A stretch of 64,000 bases of DNA from Sordariomycetes sp. S80-01Y (lineage: Eukaryota; Ascomycota; Sordariomycetes). Location: contig JAXQJY010000027.1 in the NCBI GenBank assembly GCA_037042185.1, forward strand, positions 2,356,001-2,420,000, in the 5' to 3' direction. Every line of letters begins with the position of its first letter. Positions within the stretch are counted from its first letter, which is position 1. The notes beneath the pieces are model-generated. The model worked only from the letters and a program-made list of their open reading frames with translations. It did no database searches and was not told where the DNA came from. This document shows, piece after piece, positions 33,078 to 44,158 of this stretch. A program made the position numbers and the translations under genes.

Positions 33078-33944
33078 ATGGCGGCGCAGACCGAGCAGTA
33101 TCGCCTGTTGATGCTGGGGGCCAGGGGGGTTGGCAAATGGGCGCTGGCGCACCGTGTAAGTACCATCTCGCTGTGGGTGCTGGTGGGAAACTGACCACCG
33201 ATCCAGTTCACTTCCCCCAATTCGAGCTTGATGGACAACAGCACTATAAACAGCTCAAGCCATGGGACTCCCAGAAGGATTCTGGAATTTGATGGCCACC
33301 CGGTGATCGTCGAGGTCAGCGTTGCGGCCTTCGACGCCATCTCCCCTGAGCTGCATTTCCACATGAGGGGCGCTCACGGCATCATACTGGTGTACAACAC
33401 CAATTCCGATGCATCTTTCCGCAGCCTCTTCTCGCTAGCCCGAGCATTGGAAAAACAGCCAAGCTCGCCGCCACTGATGGCGCTCATCGGCAACAAGAAG
33501 GATTACCTGGCGCCGTCGGAAGTGTCCTCCGAAGTTGGACAGCAGCTAGCAAGGCAACACAGGATGCGCTTCATTGAAGGCTCCATACACGATGTCCGGC
33601 ACCTCGAAGCCGCCTTTACTGGGATGGTGCGTGAGCTGTGGGACAAGCGCCCAGCATCTGATGACGCCCCGGTGCAGAAACGCCCAAAGAAGCCTACGAG
33701 CTCGAATTCATCGCCTCCGCGGAAATCACGCAGCGGCTTTTTCGCGGCTCTGCGAAGAAAACTTGGGCTCAGTCGTCGACGTAAGGAGTCATTCACATCT
33801 CGCGGCCTGTTGAAGAAGAGGGGCCCAGCCCCAGACTTTGAAGAGCCCCAGGCCAAGAGGGTTGACTTGAAGCTGGATCTCGACCTTGGCGACCGATTGG
33901 ATGGAAACGGGGTATACGAAAATACTATTCGAAGATATCGTTGA
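33078..33944 (+). CDS. degenerate Ras-like small GTPase-fold protein
   Basis: Two exons, 33078-33155 and 33207-33944, with a phase 0 intron of 51 bp (GTAAGT to ATCCAG); 271 aa. It starts MAAQTEQYRLLMLGARGVGK as in Ras proteins, although the frame is open further upstream. The P-loop reads GARGVGKW: the Ser/Thr that binds magnesium is Trp. The G3 region (normally DTAGQ) reads SVAAF. G4 is intact (IGNKKDY), and GIILVYNTNSDASFRSL matches the Ras core. G5 is EGSIHD. The tail (~165-271) is long, with a basic patch KSRSGFFAALRRKLGLSRRRK that could form an amphipathic membrane helix; there is no CAAX box. Probably a pseudo-GTPase, or one that binds nucleotide abnormally. Confidence 0.82.
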
Positions 33945-34094
33945 TTAAGTGATTGGATTTCCTTCCTTCAGGGCCCAAATTATGGATGGCAAAGGGGGAC
34001 TGCTTCTTCGATTTTGACGCAGGAGTACAAGGTAGAGAGATACCATGGTTCGTTTGCTTTAGGATCTAAGTTCGAAACTTCTTTTCTCCATTCT

Positions 34095-35142
34095 TCACGG
34101 TGCCTGGTTGAAGTCGTAGCTATTACCGAAGCCCCGATTCAAGTACCTCTCCATAGCTTCCTTATTGCTAACCCAGTCTACCGGAACATCCAGATCGAGT
34201 TTGCCATCTCTTTCGAGCCGCTGCAGCACAGGCTTGAGATCTTCCCCAAACTCAAGCCTCATTGGGTTCCGATACCATGGAGCAAAGTGGATCATGGCTA
34301 GCATGACTCTCACCTCGTCGCTCGTATTCGGCATGCCTGCGTGCCAGAGCCTTAGATCTCGAACGACAATGCTGCCCTTATTGATAAACGGTTGCACAGG
34401 CGGCGCAACTTTCTCCCGCTCTTGTAGCAGCTCTTGTCGAATGCGACCGCTTGCCCGTTCGCCATGGGTCCCCTCTTGAGCATCGACTCCGAAGGGGGAG
34501 TGCGTGCCGAGCCAGAGTTCCGTTGACCCATTGTCAGGCCTGGTTTCGACCAGTGGCACGTTGGTGACCAGAGCGAAAGGATGTGTTGGATGCGCAAAGT
34601 CGGCGTCCGAATGAACAGGCTGTCTTTGAGCACCAGCACCTGGAATTGGTGGCATTGCTGAGTTGGCGGAGCAAAAAGTCCACTTGGGTCGAGGGCCAAG
34701 GACCGCAGTAGTTATTTGAGTGGCTATAGGGTCTATAATCCCGTGTGAGCCATCGCCTATCACTAGGATAAATTGACTTACTCGCAAATATTGAAGGCAT
34801 AAAGTATTTGGCCACGGGCGGGGCATCTTGTTGTAAGTTCCCCTGGTTGTAGTTGAAGGGGCCGTTCTCCCCGCGAGCTTGCAAGGTTCGGGCGTCTTGT
34901 ACCATCTTGGCATTCAACAAGTCAAGGTCGCCGTGCGGCACGACATCCTCGACAACAACAAGTCCATCTTGATGCACGTGCCTAACGGCAAGTTCAAGAT
35001 TCCTGTCATCGAGCTTCATCCTGCTAACCTCACCCTTTGAAGGACGAACTACCATGGGTCCGATGGTGGTGCGCGTAGTCGCAAAGGCGCGGGCGCCAGT
35101 GCTAAACATCGCGTGGAACTGGAGAGGTTTAGACAAAAGCAT
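34095..35142 (-). CDS. phytanoyl-CoA dioxygenase (PhyH)-like oxygenase
   Basis: Two exons, 34782-35142 and 34095-34732, with an intron of 49 bp (GTAAGTCAATT to GATTATAG); 332 aa. It is an Fe(II)/2-oxoglutarate oxygenase: the ligand pair H-x-D is in VHSDADFAHP, and the distal histidine is in VRDLRLWHAGMPN. HQDGLVVVEDVV is the N-terminal PhyH motif, and TELWLGTHSPF precedes the second metal region. The N-terminus (MLLSKPLQFHAMFSTGARAFATTRTT) is basic and Ser/Thr-rich, compatible with mitochondrial import, but internal Mets are alternative starts. The downstream neighbour in transcription order is the Ras-like gene, convergent. Its upstream neighbour is a Zn2Cys6 regulator 195 bp away on the same strand. 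The substrate is unknown; related fungal enzymes often hydroxylate secondary metabolites. Confidence 0.88.
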
Positions 35143-35337
35143 CTTTCTCAGAATAGATACCTCAACCAATGTTTGAAAGAAGTTTGCCAGGCCCGAACAA
35201 GATGTCCTGCTGGTTTTATATAGCAAGGAGGGGAGTGGCGCTGTGGGGAGTGGAGGTGCGAAACCCGAGCTCGGGAAATGATTCCTGGTATGGAGTCGTG
35301 TAAGCGACGTCGGCCGGCTGGGTGGACTATTCTGCGC

Positions 35338-36927
35338 CTACAGTCCACGGGGTGTACTTGAAATCCAAGGGGAGTTCTCCCATGACCTGTCAAGCTGGTC
35401 AATCAGTCTTTGCACAGGCCACCCTATAGTCATCTTGCAGGCGAGCAGCTGCCTCCGCAACTCGTCCCGACCCAGCTCCGCCCGAATACTCCTGCCACCT
35501 AAAACGAGATAAGCAAGAATCGACAACGGAATGTAAGACACTCACAATATGCCATAGGTCCGAATGAGTTGACGAGAACGGTCGGAATCTTGGAAGTGAA
35601 AGCGATGCCGCATATTTGCATTGCCCATAGATCGAGCATGACAGTCTGAGACCGCCCACCTGGCGACGATAACGGGTCCAACGCCTCCAACGATTCAAGC
35701 ATCGCCTCGGGGGCAAAGTTGGCCAAAATGCAAAGCGCCACGAAAACGTAATGCATGATAGCCGCTGATACATTATTAGCCAGCGGATCATAAGGCGAAG
35801 TGACCTTACCCACCGTGGCACGGGCGTAGGAACCAAATGGAAGGAAACGCGGACTTTAAGCTAGTTTTTCCGCCTCCCATTGAGTAGGGTCTCGTTCGGT
35901 TCGGAACTGTAGAGATAAATTGCCGAACCATAGACAGCATTTCTTCGCATTCTTCCGCGGTTGGCAGATGATCGAAGGCAACATTGATGATCTTGCCCAA
36001 GATCAGGGACGCTGTGTTCAGGTAATCCTCGTCGTTGCCATGCGAGACAGGAATGGGGACTGTATGGAGGCCCATCTTTAGGGGGCAGATCTCAAAGAGA
36101 CTGAATGTGATATCCTCCCGAAGGTAGTTCCAAAATCCAGCTGCAAGGAGATCCCGTGGTAGGGGACCGTCAAGGAGTCCCCGATGTGAGGCCATCGAGT
36201 AGACTCCCCATAAATGGCGATTTGGGTCGGTATCATTGCCTGTAAAGAGTTAGTCTCTTCCTTCGGAGTGCTTTTCATAATTGCTTTACCGTCGAATATC
36301 TCGTAGGATCGCAGAAGACAGGTCGCTGCCAGAGCGCGGCCATTCGATACCAGCGCATCGCCCTCCTTCAGAGCGATCAAGCAGGCGATGCACCGATCAT
36401 GGTAAAATTCGGCCACATCTTTGAGGCTCCTTTTCGTTGTCTTCGATACATGCAATGCTGCTACCGCTATAATGGCATGGAACAGCAGTGGCTCGTCCAG
36501 CGCCAGCTCTGGAACATTGCGCTCGAAATGTTGAGCTGCGTCGCTGAGGTCGTACCAGTATGCGATTGCAGTCACGTAATGGCTAAACAGGCTCGCAAGC
36601 TGCACTTTCTCCAATGCTCTCCTGGGCGTTTCAGTTGTCTCGGGTTGACCATCTGTCGGTGAGAGTCCAGTCCATTCTCGGAAGTGCGTTGGTGCTTCTG
36701 ATCTGTCACAGAAGCGGCTGTTCTTAGTACAGGGACCGCATACCGGATCGCGGCCATCGCCTGCATCGCAATGTCAGCTAAGTTATGGTGTTGAATCTCT
36801 TGAGTCCAGCTACATTTGACTTTTCTTCGTCGGCAAGTGTTGCTGGTGCACCATGTGAGCAAAACAGTGGTGGAGCTCGGGGGGTGCAATAGACTCACCA
36901 GGTGTCTTTGTTCAGAGGACGCGGCAT
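35338..36927 (-). CDS. Zn2Cys6 transcription factor, six exons
   Basis: Exons 36899-36927 (29 bp), 36814-36842 (29 bp), 36290-36760, 35814-36239, 35546-35764 and 35338-35498; introns of 56, 53, 50, 51 and 47 bp; 444 aa. The zinc cluster forms only after both first introns are removed: CNTCRRRKVKC, then DGRDPVC, then GPCTKNSRFC, a perfect C-x2-C-x6-C-x6-C-x2-C-x6-C binuclear cluster. The rest is the fungal regulator middle region: LASLFSHYVTAIAYWYDLSD, EPLLFHAIIAVAALHVSK, FYHDRCIACLIAL, ATCLLRSYEIFD, and near the end HAAIMHYVFVALCILANFAPEA. It lies immediately upstream of the PhyH oxygenase and downstream of the glycosyltransferase, all on the minus strand, as expected for a local pathway regulator. 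Targets are inferred only. Confidence 0.88.
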
Positions 36928-37305
36928 CGTCTTCTCAGTGTTTACGCCGAATACTCCCTCTGAGTTCAAATAGGAATTGGTTCAATCGGTCGTGTTGCTT
37001 CTAGGGTTGCCAGAATCTTGAGTCGGTGAGAAAACAAAGTTTGCACCGCAGCGCGATAGAAGGTTGCCTCAAGTCCAGCTGAGCTGCGGCACTACCCGGG
37101 ACCCTTCGCCTTGTCCTCGTGTCTGAGCAAGGAAAAGTGCACTTTTCTCAGCTACAAGCGAAATAAAGAAGTTAGTTTGAGAAATAGATCTGGCCTACGT
37201 GCTTAAAACTGAACTCTAAGCTTCTCGTGCAAAATCTGCGGCCGACTAAACAGGGCTCATTTTCTGGGTGTTTGTTTGGGTATTTGATTCGGTGGCTCAA
37301 CGGCC
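36928..37305. promoter_or_regulatory. promoter of the Zn2Cys6 gene
   Basis: This 378-bp stretch lies between the regulator start and the glycosyltransferase stop. No feature beyond the presumed promoter and 3' UTR is seen. Confidence 0.4.
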
Positions 37306-40026
37306 TTAATTTTTTGCAGCAAGTATTTCCCCGTACTTCTTCAGCGCGTATTCTTTCTTCCCATCTGCTTCCTCCATCGTAGCTACGAGTTGACTCTCCT
37401 CCACTTTAGCCAGCTTCACTAAGTCCTTTGTGCTGTGATGCGTCGCCGAGTAGATGCTCTTGTAAAGGCCCTGGCCCGTGAAGGCCACCAACCCGAGTGC
37501 CCCCGACGAGAACTTGGTCACTGCATTGAGCAAGCCGACCCCAGTTCCTTTAGCATAGCCAGCAGCCCCGTTCTTCTTGCCTTCTCTCATCGGGGTGGTG
37601 ACAACGCCACCCAATCCCTCTATGATGCCGTGCGTAAAGTTCTTGCCCGCAGCTATACCCCCTGATTTCCAATCCGTGATTGCACCGGGGTTGTAGACTT
37701 CTCCGCCATACAGTTGGGGCGCGTTGCGCATGCCTTCCGCAACAGCCAGAGGCATGTCAAGATACATACCCTTCGTTGCGTGTTTGAAGAAACCGCCAAT
37801 GCCCTTCACAGAGCCTTTCGCGGCCTTGCCGAAATGATTTGTTGATTGGCTCGGCGGGCCACCGCCAGTGGGCGTTGGGGAAGGTAGATCAAGGGCGGCC
37901 GACCGGCCGTACAGTGCATCATCGTCAGCGATCGAACGTCTAGGGCTCCCAGGCAAGCTTGAAGCTCTTGATGTCGAAGGTCTGTGGTAGGCCTGCACAG
38001 GCTTCGCGAAAATGTCAACCGCAGAGCCTACCATACCGGCGCTGGTGCCGATGAGCGAAGATGTCAAACCAGTCACAGGATCCCATCGTCTCAGTTCGAT
38101 GTCAAACGGTTTCGTATCGTATGTCTTCAAGTCTTTCCACTCCACCCTTTCCCAGTCGACTAGTATTCCCGCTGCAGCTTTGGAAAGCTTCAGGTTCTTT
38201 TTGCCCTTCCTGAGGGCCCACGTGGCGGGTCGGTTGGGGAAGATGTCACAACGCATATTGTGAAGAGGTAAGTTGGCGTGGAATGAAGCCACTGCCCGAC
38301 GAACTCCTGACTCGGCTGCCATTTTTTCCGCAAGTCCCATGGCTGCTTGAGATGCCTCAGGTGTCAGGCAGAATCGAATTGCTTCGGCCAGGTTGGTGCT
38401 GTCGAGCTGCTTTTGCGGAATCGGCTGTGGTCCTGCTCCAGCGGCGGCAACCATGTTGCCCCAGAAAGGTTGGCTGAGCCCGCAGTTAGTAAAGTGGTCA
38501 GAGCGCATGATAAAGTCACTTACTCCCCGAAGAACGGAACAATAGTGGTTGGCCGTCCGTTCAACAGCCCGCATGCCGTAGTGCCGGCACCACCATGGTG
38601 GACCACTGCAGACATGTGCTGGAACAGCCATTCATGAGGGCAATCGCCGATAAAAAGTACATCTTCATCCGCACGATCAAGGTCCGACCCGAGCTTGCTC
38701 CATCCTTTTGAAACAATAGCTCTAGTGCCTGTGCTCTTGACTGCTTCGAGGATGATGTTGGTCAACCTCTGAGGATTATCGATGACGATGCTGCCGAATC
38801 CGATGTAAATTGGTGCTGGACCGTTGCGGAGGAAGCTATCTAGCTCAGGCTCAGGACTGTACTTTGGCGCATCTCGGAAGAAGAAGCCGCAGACATCTTC
38901 GCCAGTCAGTTATGTTCAGCTGCGGCACCCGCCCGTACCCACCGATATGATCTAGCCAGTCTGCTGGCTTCGGTACCAAAGCTGGTGACCAACAATATGT
39001 AAAGGGTATTTTGAGAGTCTCTGCAAGCAGAGGCCCTTCGGTAAAAGGGACTGGTTCAAGATTGATCGAATACCGCCAGGCATTGATGATGTCTCCCAGA
39101 CTGTCTTCGTTAGTAAACAATTGGGTTATCGAAGTCTTGAGAGCACATACCCCTGCCAGGTCATCCATTCCACAGCCAAATAGGATATGTAGTTCGCCGT
39201 GGCTTGTGAGCTTTTTGACCGCCCTTGTCCAACCAAATTTGCCAGCGGGTGACAGAAGCTCTTTGTACTTGTCCACGGCATGGTAAACATGAGGTGCACG
39301 GGAATTCCGAGTGCCTGGGCACAATGTACATGTGCAAAGCTTGGGGGGTTTGCGATGATGGCTTCGGCCACAAAAGGTCTACCAGAGATGGGATCTGGTT
39401 CGATGCAGGACCGCCAACATCCACTAAGCATCTCTGCCATCATTGTCCTCTTCTTCTGGATATCGCCGGCCCGAAGGCTTTTCATACTAGGGAACAGTCC
39501 CGGATTCTTGACCATGTATGCCATGAGCTCTGATGGATCGCCGCCAATTGGGAAGAACTCGAGCCCAGATTTCCGGACGAATTCGCTGAAAGTGTCATGC
39601 GTTGCTAGGCGGACACGATGACCGTGCTTTTTGAGCTCACAGCCCAGGGCAACGAAGGGCTGGACATCGCCGCGGCTACCAACGACCTGGATGACTATGT
39701 TGAGCTGAATTGAGTGTTCGCCTTGTTCGGAATATTCCGGTGCCTTTGGTTCCTCCGGTTGGGCTTGTGGACGCTGCTCGCGGGGAACTAAGATGGAGAG
39801 GGTACGACATAGTCTCGAGTTCAAGTTGACCTCAACACGTCCGTCATCTGAGAAATGTGAGCGGATCGAAGTCCTCCTGGAAATTGGGGATTGTATGCAA
39901 ACCTCCAAGGTCCAGCGCCTGGTTAACAGCATCTGAATCTATCGCAACTGAGTACGGTGGAGGGATTTCATCCAATGGTGGGCCGTCGCCTGTTCGGTCC
40001 ACCAGGCTCGTCGAATCTTGTTTCAT
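37306..40026 (-). CDS. UDP-glycosyltransferase, sterol glucosyltransferase-like
   Basis: Five exons: 39903-40026, 39151-39847, 38943-39100, 38524-38896 and 37306-38473; introns of 55, 50, 46 and 50 bp; 839 aa. The first in-frame ATG is at 40026. A methionine with sensible coding sequence lies about 80 bp further upstream in another frame, so the 5' end is uncertain. N-terminal GT28-type domain: [13 protein letters not shown], then [20 protein letters not shown]-terminal donor domain: [15 protein letters not shown] and [19 protein letters not shown] joined to IVPFFGDQPFWG across an intron, the sterol-glucosyltransferase signature. GRAM and PH domains of Atg26 are absent. A ~300-aa C-terminal extension is Gly-rich with amphipathic stretches ([19 protein letters not shown]). 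It probably transfers glucose to a sterol or other lipophilic acceptor at membranes. Confidence 0.88.
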
Positions 40027-40923
40027 GCTGCTGGCTGATGATCTGTGTCGTAGCAAGCCACGTCAGGTAAGAGACGATTGTCGTTGGGAGTGAGAGGCGA
40101 GGTCGACATCTCAGCAAAGTAAGGCGCGACGGCTTCCCTTTTGTTTGCGCCAGCATGAAGTCGATTTGACGATCCAGAACTCGCAGACGCGTCGCAGCGC
40201 CGAGCTATCTTTGACTTGGAGCCGCAATGGCGGCAGTGCGGCAGTGGAATGGGGCCGGTACGAACGATTGCCGAGCCATGGCTTCGTTTATCGTACCGAG
40301 TGGTAGATCGGAAGTGCGTCTGAGTCGTATTTCGTAATTGTGGGAACCTGAATGCGAAACCTCGGGTTCGATCGTGACAACGCTGACTCGCGCACTGCCA
40401 GCACTGTTATAATTAGATAACCTTGAATCATGCTTAATCTTCTGTTAACAACAGTCTTCTCATAGGGTTTCGGCAGATCAAATACCCAATATCCCTTTTC
40501 GCTTCGTCTATCTGATGGGTTGGTATGACTTTAGTCCAGTGTTACGCCCTTTGTCCTCCAGACTTGCGCCGCATGTTACGTGGTTTGGAAAGAACCTTGA
40601 GAGAAATAATGATATCAATAATTTAGTCTTCTGAAAGTGGAAAATTGATTTCTATCCCGCCGGCTACCACTCATCTCTGGGATAACCCCGTGGGGTAGTT
40701 TATCTCAGAAGCACCCACCGGAATGCGATTTCCAAAGGACTCAGTAATATAGATACCTTCACCAATATGAGAGCGTGTCTTTGTGTACAGCACATCTTAT
40801 CCGGGGCAAAAAACAAGAGCCAGCCTTCAACTCTAGATAAGCACGCCAAATAAACATCTACTGCTCATTCCCACCAAAGCTAGTTCTTATTTTCCAAAGT
40901 CTAATTATCAAATCACTTTGAAT
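40027..40923. other. AT-richer intergenic stretch
   Basis: This 897-bp stretch lies between the glycosyltransferase start and the stop of the MARVEL-like gene. The half near 40400-40920 is visibly AT-richer than the genes. I see no gene or repeat; the glycosyltransferase promoter must be here. Confidence 0.45.
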
Positions 40924-41477
40924 CTATTTGTATGAGGGTTCGAAAGCGTAGGAAGAGGAGGTCGCCGCGTGGCCACGAATGACCCTGTTCCTCTTGTAGT
41001 AGCGCCAGTCGATGACAGAGACAATCGCGACATGTACGCACAAGAAACTATAATCACCAAGTCAGCAACGAGAAGCAAAACCATGATCGTACCAGCCACT
41101 TACAAGAGCAGGAATGCAACAACAACGACGACAGCGCTGAGCGAGCAGGCGGTCCCCTCGCAGAATCGCTGCATGGCTTGGATTTTGAGCACTGCAACGA
41201 CCAGCCAGAACATGACTTCAAGAATATTCAGAATCATATTTGCCAGAGGGCTCTCCCACTTGCGGAAACGATCCACGTGCTGGGTCAAGAGCTGGTACCC
41301 GAGTACAATGATTGACTTGGCTCCCATTGCGATGGTCATGATCTCCGCACGAGAATAGATGGCGCCGGGGATGTTGATGTGCGCGCCTGTTAAAGCAATG
41401 GCGATTATTATGAGAAACAGTTGAAGTCCGTGTGCCCAGAGCTTGAAGCGTGGGTCGAAGAAGCGTGCGACTCCCAT
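40924..41477 (-). CDS. four-TM MARVEL-like membrane protein
   Basis: Two exons, 41104-41477 and 40924-41047, with an intron of 56 bp (GTAAGTGG to GATTATAG); 165 aa. It starts MGVARFFDPRFKLWAH. Four hydrophobic helices: LFLIIIAIALTGAHI, IMTIAMGAKSIIVLGYQLL, MILNILEVMFWLVVAVLKI, and VVVVVAFLLLFFLCVHVAIVSVI. The fourth is completed only by splicing. A charged cytosolic tail follows (DWRYYKRNRVIRGH). Size and topology match small fungal MARVEL-domain proteins thought to act in membrane apposition or vesicle traffic; assignment is by topology. It is divergent from a Zn2Cys6 gene. Confidence 0.8.
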
Positions 41478-42096
41478 CTTGTTGGGTGAACAGCAAGTCG
41501 AGGGCTAGGGAGGTTCGTAGGGGAGCTGCGCGCGCAAAGGTAACGAAGATGGAGAAAGATAGAAAACGATGAAATATGGTTTATATGGATTCTGGAGGAC
41601 ATCGACATTTATTTTGAATGCTTTGCTTAACCTTAACGCCCGGCCGCTCGCGAATTCGAGGCTCGACCTCGCGTTTCTCGCGTTTCTCGGGTGTGTCCCG
41701 AGTTCTCGGGCGCTGGTGGGAGATGTGGAGCCGTCTGCCTTAACTGCCGCCCCCAGTATCTCAGCCCTGGAGGGCAAAACAAAGTCAACAAATGCGGCGA
41801 GTCTCAAGCGTTGAGTCTTAGCCTCGCATGAGTTTTATTGATGCTTACGCGTTTCGTGACGAGTATGCAACGAGAATCTTCCGAAGAGCCCATCGTAGGC
41901 CGTTGGGCAAGCGTGTTTGCAGTATCGACCTTCTGGAACACAGCGTTAGCGGTCTCGCAAAACTCGGCTTTCTGTGCCGGAGTGGTGTAGAAAATACGAG
42001 CGCGCCCCGAGTCTCCTCTCACACTCATGCTCCCTTCAAGCTCAGCCAGATGCGTATCAGCCACACCAAGCAGCGGCCTGCATCCGAGACGCAATC
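41478..42096. promoter_or_regulatory. divergent promoter region, MARVEL-like / Zn2Cys6
   Basis: This 619-bp stretch lies between two divergent ATGs. A small direct repeat CGCGTTTCT x2 occurs near 41670-41690. No operator was recognised. Confidence 0.4.
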
Positions 42097-43565
42097 ATGT
42101 CGCCAAGCGCGTCTCCAAGCGGCCTGGCACAGTCATCTACCCGTGATAGATCGCGGTCGCGCAGAGGAAAGTCGGCGCCTACGTTCGCCGAGCCTGTGAA
42201 TCCCTCCCCCACCACGACACCAACCACGGCCACTACTCCTGCCCCGACCCCGGCAGTCTCTAGGCGTTCACATGCGAAGTCCAGATCAGGGTGTCGTACA
42301 TGCAAGCGACGCAAGATCAAGGTGAGGCAGTCAACTCATGGGGTTCTCGCAACATCTTTTCACTGACAAGCCCGGAAGTGCGATGAAGCCAGACCGTCAT
42401 GCCGTAACTGCATCAGACATGCGGTCACTTGCGACTTTATACATAACAAACCCTCCTCCCAAGACGACTCAAGGGCTTTATCCTCGGGCTCTCTTCGACG
42501 CCATGGGGACCACAACCATGTTCCGGGTAGTCTGAATATGACCGACCTCGAGCTCATCCATAACTTCACGACATTCACCCTCACCACCATATCCAGCGAC
42601 CACGGGGTTCGACAAATGCTACGAACGACGGCTGTTCGTATGGCTTTTGAATGCGAATTCCTCATGCGGACGATATTGGCGCTTTCCTCTATTCACTTGG
42701 GTCATTTCCGCCGTGAGAAGAGAGACTTCTACGTCGGTGTCGGCCTGGACCACCACCAAGTGGCTTGCCGACTTGCGGTGGAAGTCATGAACGACATCGA
42801 AAGTCTCAAGCGATTTGATTGCGAGTGTCTTCACCTTTTCTCGGTCCTCACAATGTTTTTCTGTACGTCTGTCGAACCCTGATCTGCCCCAGATGGCTGA
42901 CACCTCCTTTAGCGTTGGGTACACCCAAAAGCGAACACGACTCCCTCATTATGGGCGAAAGCATGATCCCCAGCTGGCTGACCATGCTTAGAAGTGCGGA
43001 GCCCATCTTGAGTGTCTTGAACCCGGCATCCTATAAAGGTGCATTGAGCCCGCTTTTCGCTTTTGGGAGGGATCGCTGGCAGCTTGTCTGGAGGGGACCC
43101 CAGCCGACCGGAAGCTCCATCCTTGTTGACATACAATCCACAATCAACAAGACCTGCAGCGATCCAGAATTGCTATTCATCTACAACGATGTTATTGACA
43201 AACTGCGGCGGGTATTGTCAATGCTAGTTCTCGACACCTCGCCACGTGAAACGCCGCGCGACGGCGACGGCGATATCTCGATGTCAGCAGGATCAGGAGT
43301 CTCGCGACTCGAAGCATGGGATATTTTTGTGTGGCAGTGGGACGCTGCCAAGGATTTTGTCCCTCTTCTGAGAGAATCCGAACCGAAGCAAGAAGCAGTC
43401 GTCATCTACGCGCATTTTCTGGTCATGCTAAAGAAGCTGGAGAATCAGTGGTGGTTGGAAGGGTGGGCTACACACATAATGGAGAAGGTTTGGGCTTCGC
43501 TGGACGACGAGCATAGACTTTGGATACAGTGGCCGATCGAGGAGCTAGGCTGGGTACCTCCTTGA
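42097..43565 (+). CDS. Zn2Cys6 transcription factor
   Basis: Exons 42097-42321, 42379-42862 and 42913-43565, with introns of 57 and 50 bp; 453 aa. The zinc cluster straddles intron 1: GCRTCKRRKIK, spliced to CDEARPSCRNCIRHAVTC, giving C-x2-C-x6-C-x6-C-x2-C-x6-C. The Ser/Thr/Pro-rich N-terminus (~1-60) is followed by SRRSHAKSRSGCRTC, a motif common in regulators of the UPC2/sterol-uptake type and related families. The body fits that group: LIHNFTTFTLTTIS, AFECEFLMRTILALSSIHLGH, and a DUF3468-like C-terminal region. It lies about 2 kb from the sterol-type glycosyltransferase, so a sterol-related role is possible but unproved. Confidence 0.88.
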
Positions 43566-44158
43566 AAGCTCTACAGGTTTTGAACTCTACAGATCCTATT
43601 GGAGTCTACATTAGCACTGAACATGTTCACCAAGATGTGCGACTTGTTCATGCTCATTGTGAGGTGATGGTTCAGCAGCTTGGTGGCGCACGGGAGCCGA
43701 CACGCTTGAAAGTAGCACAGCCCTGAATGGAAATCATCCCAGTGATTGACGAGCTTTTCCTCGCATAGCAGGATCTAGGTGCATCGGCGCTGTGCTTGTG
43801 CATGGCTCGAGACATAGATAGCAGGCTGACTAAGAAAGGGGCACCTGCGCGCAGCTGCCAACACTCTGACCACTGTTTACTTTCTGCAGATACCTACTCC
43901 CCCACCTCCAAGAAGGAGCCAGAAGCGCCCTCGGCCATTTTCTGCTTTTCTCTCTACATTCGACAACAGAGTGCACCAAGAAAAGCTGCTCACAACAACT
44001 GCCTGCTGCGAACAAGGATAAATTTCGGTTCACGGAAGCCAACCTCAAGACTCGACTTACATACTCTGTCCTTTCTCTACTACATTCGGTCTTTTGAAAA
44101 GGTACTGCATCTTACCTCAAGCTCAGACCTTTGTGGAGCTTCGTCGCAACGCCACATA
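43566..44158. other. intergenic, leader of the coiled-coil gene
   Basis: This 593-bp stretch contains an open frame continuous with the next gene from 43796, but no in-frame ATG stands out before 44159. It may include 5' UTR. No other feature is seen. Confidence 0.4.
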
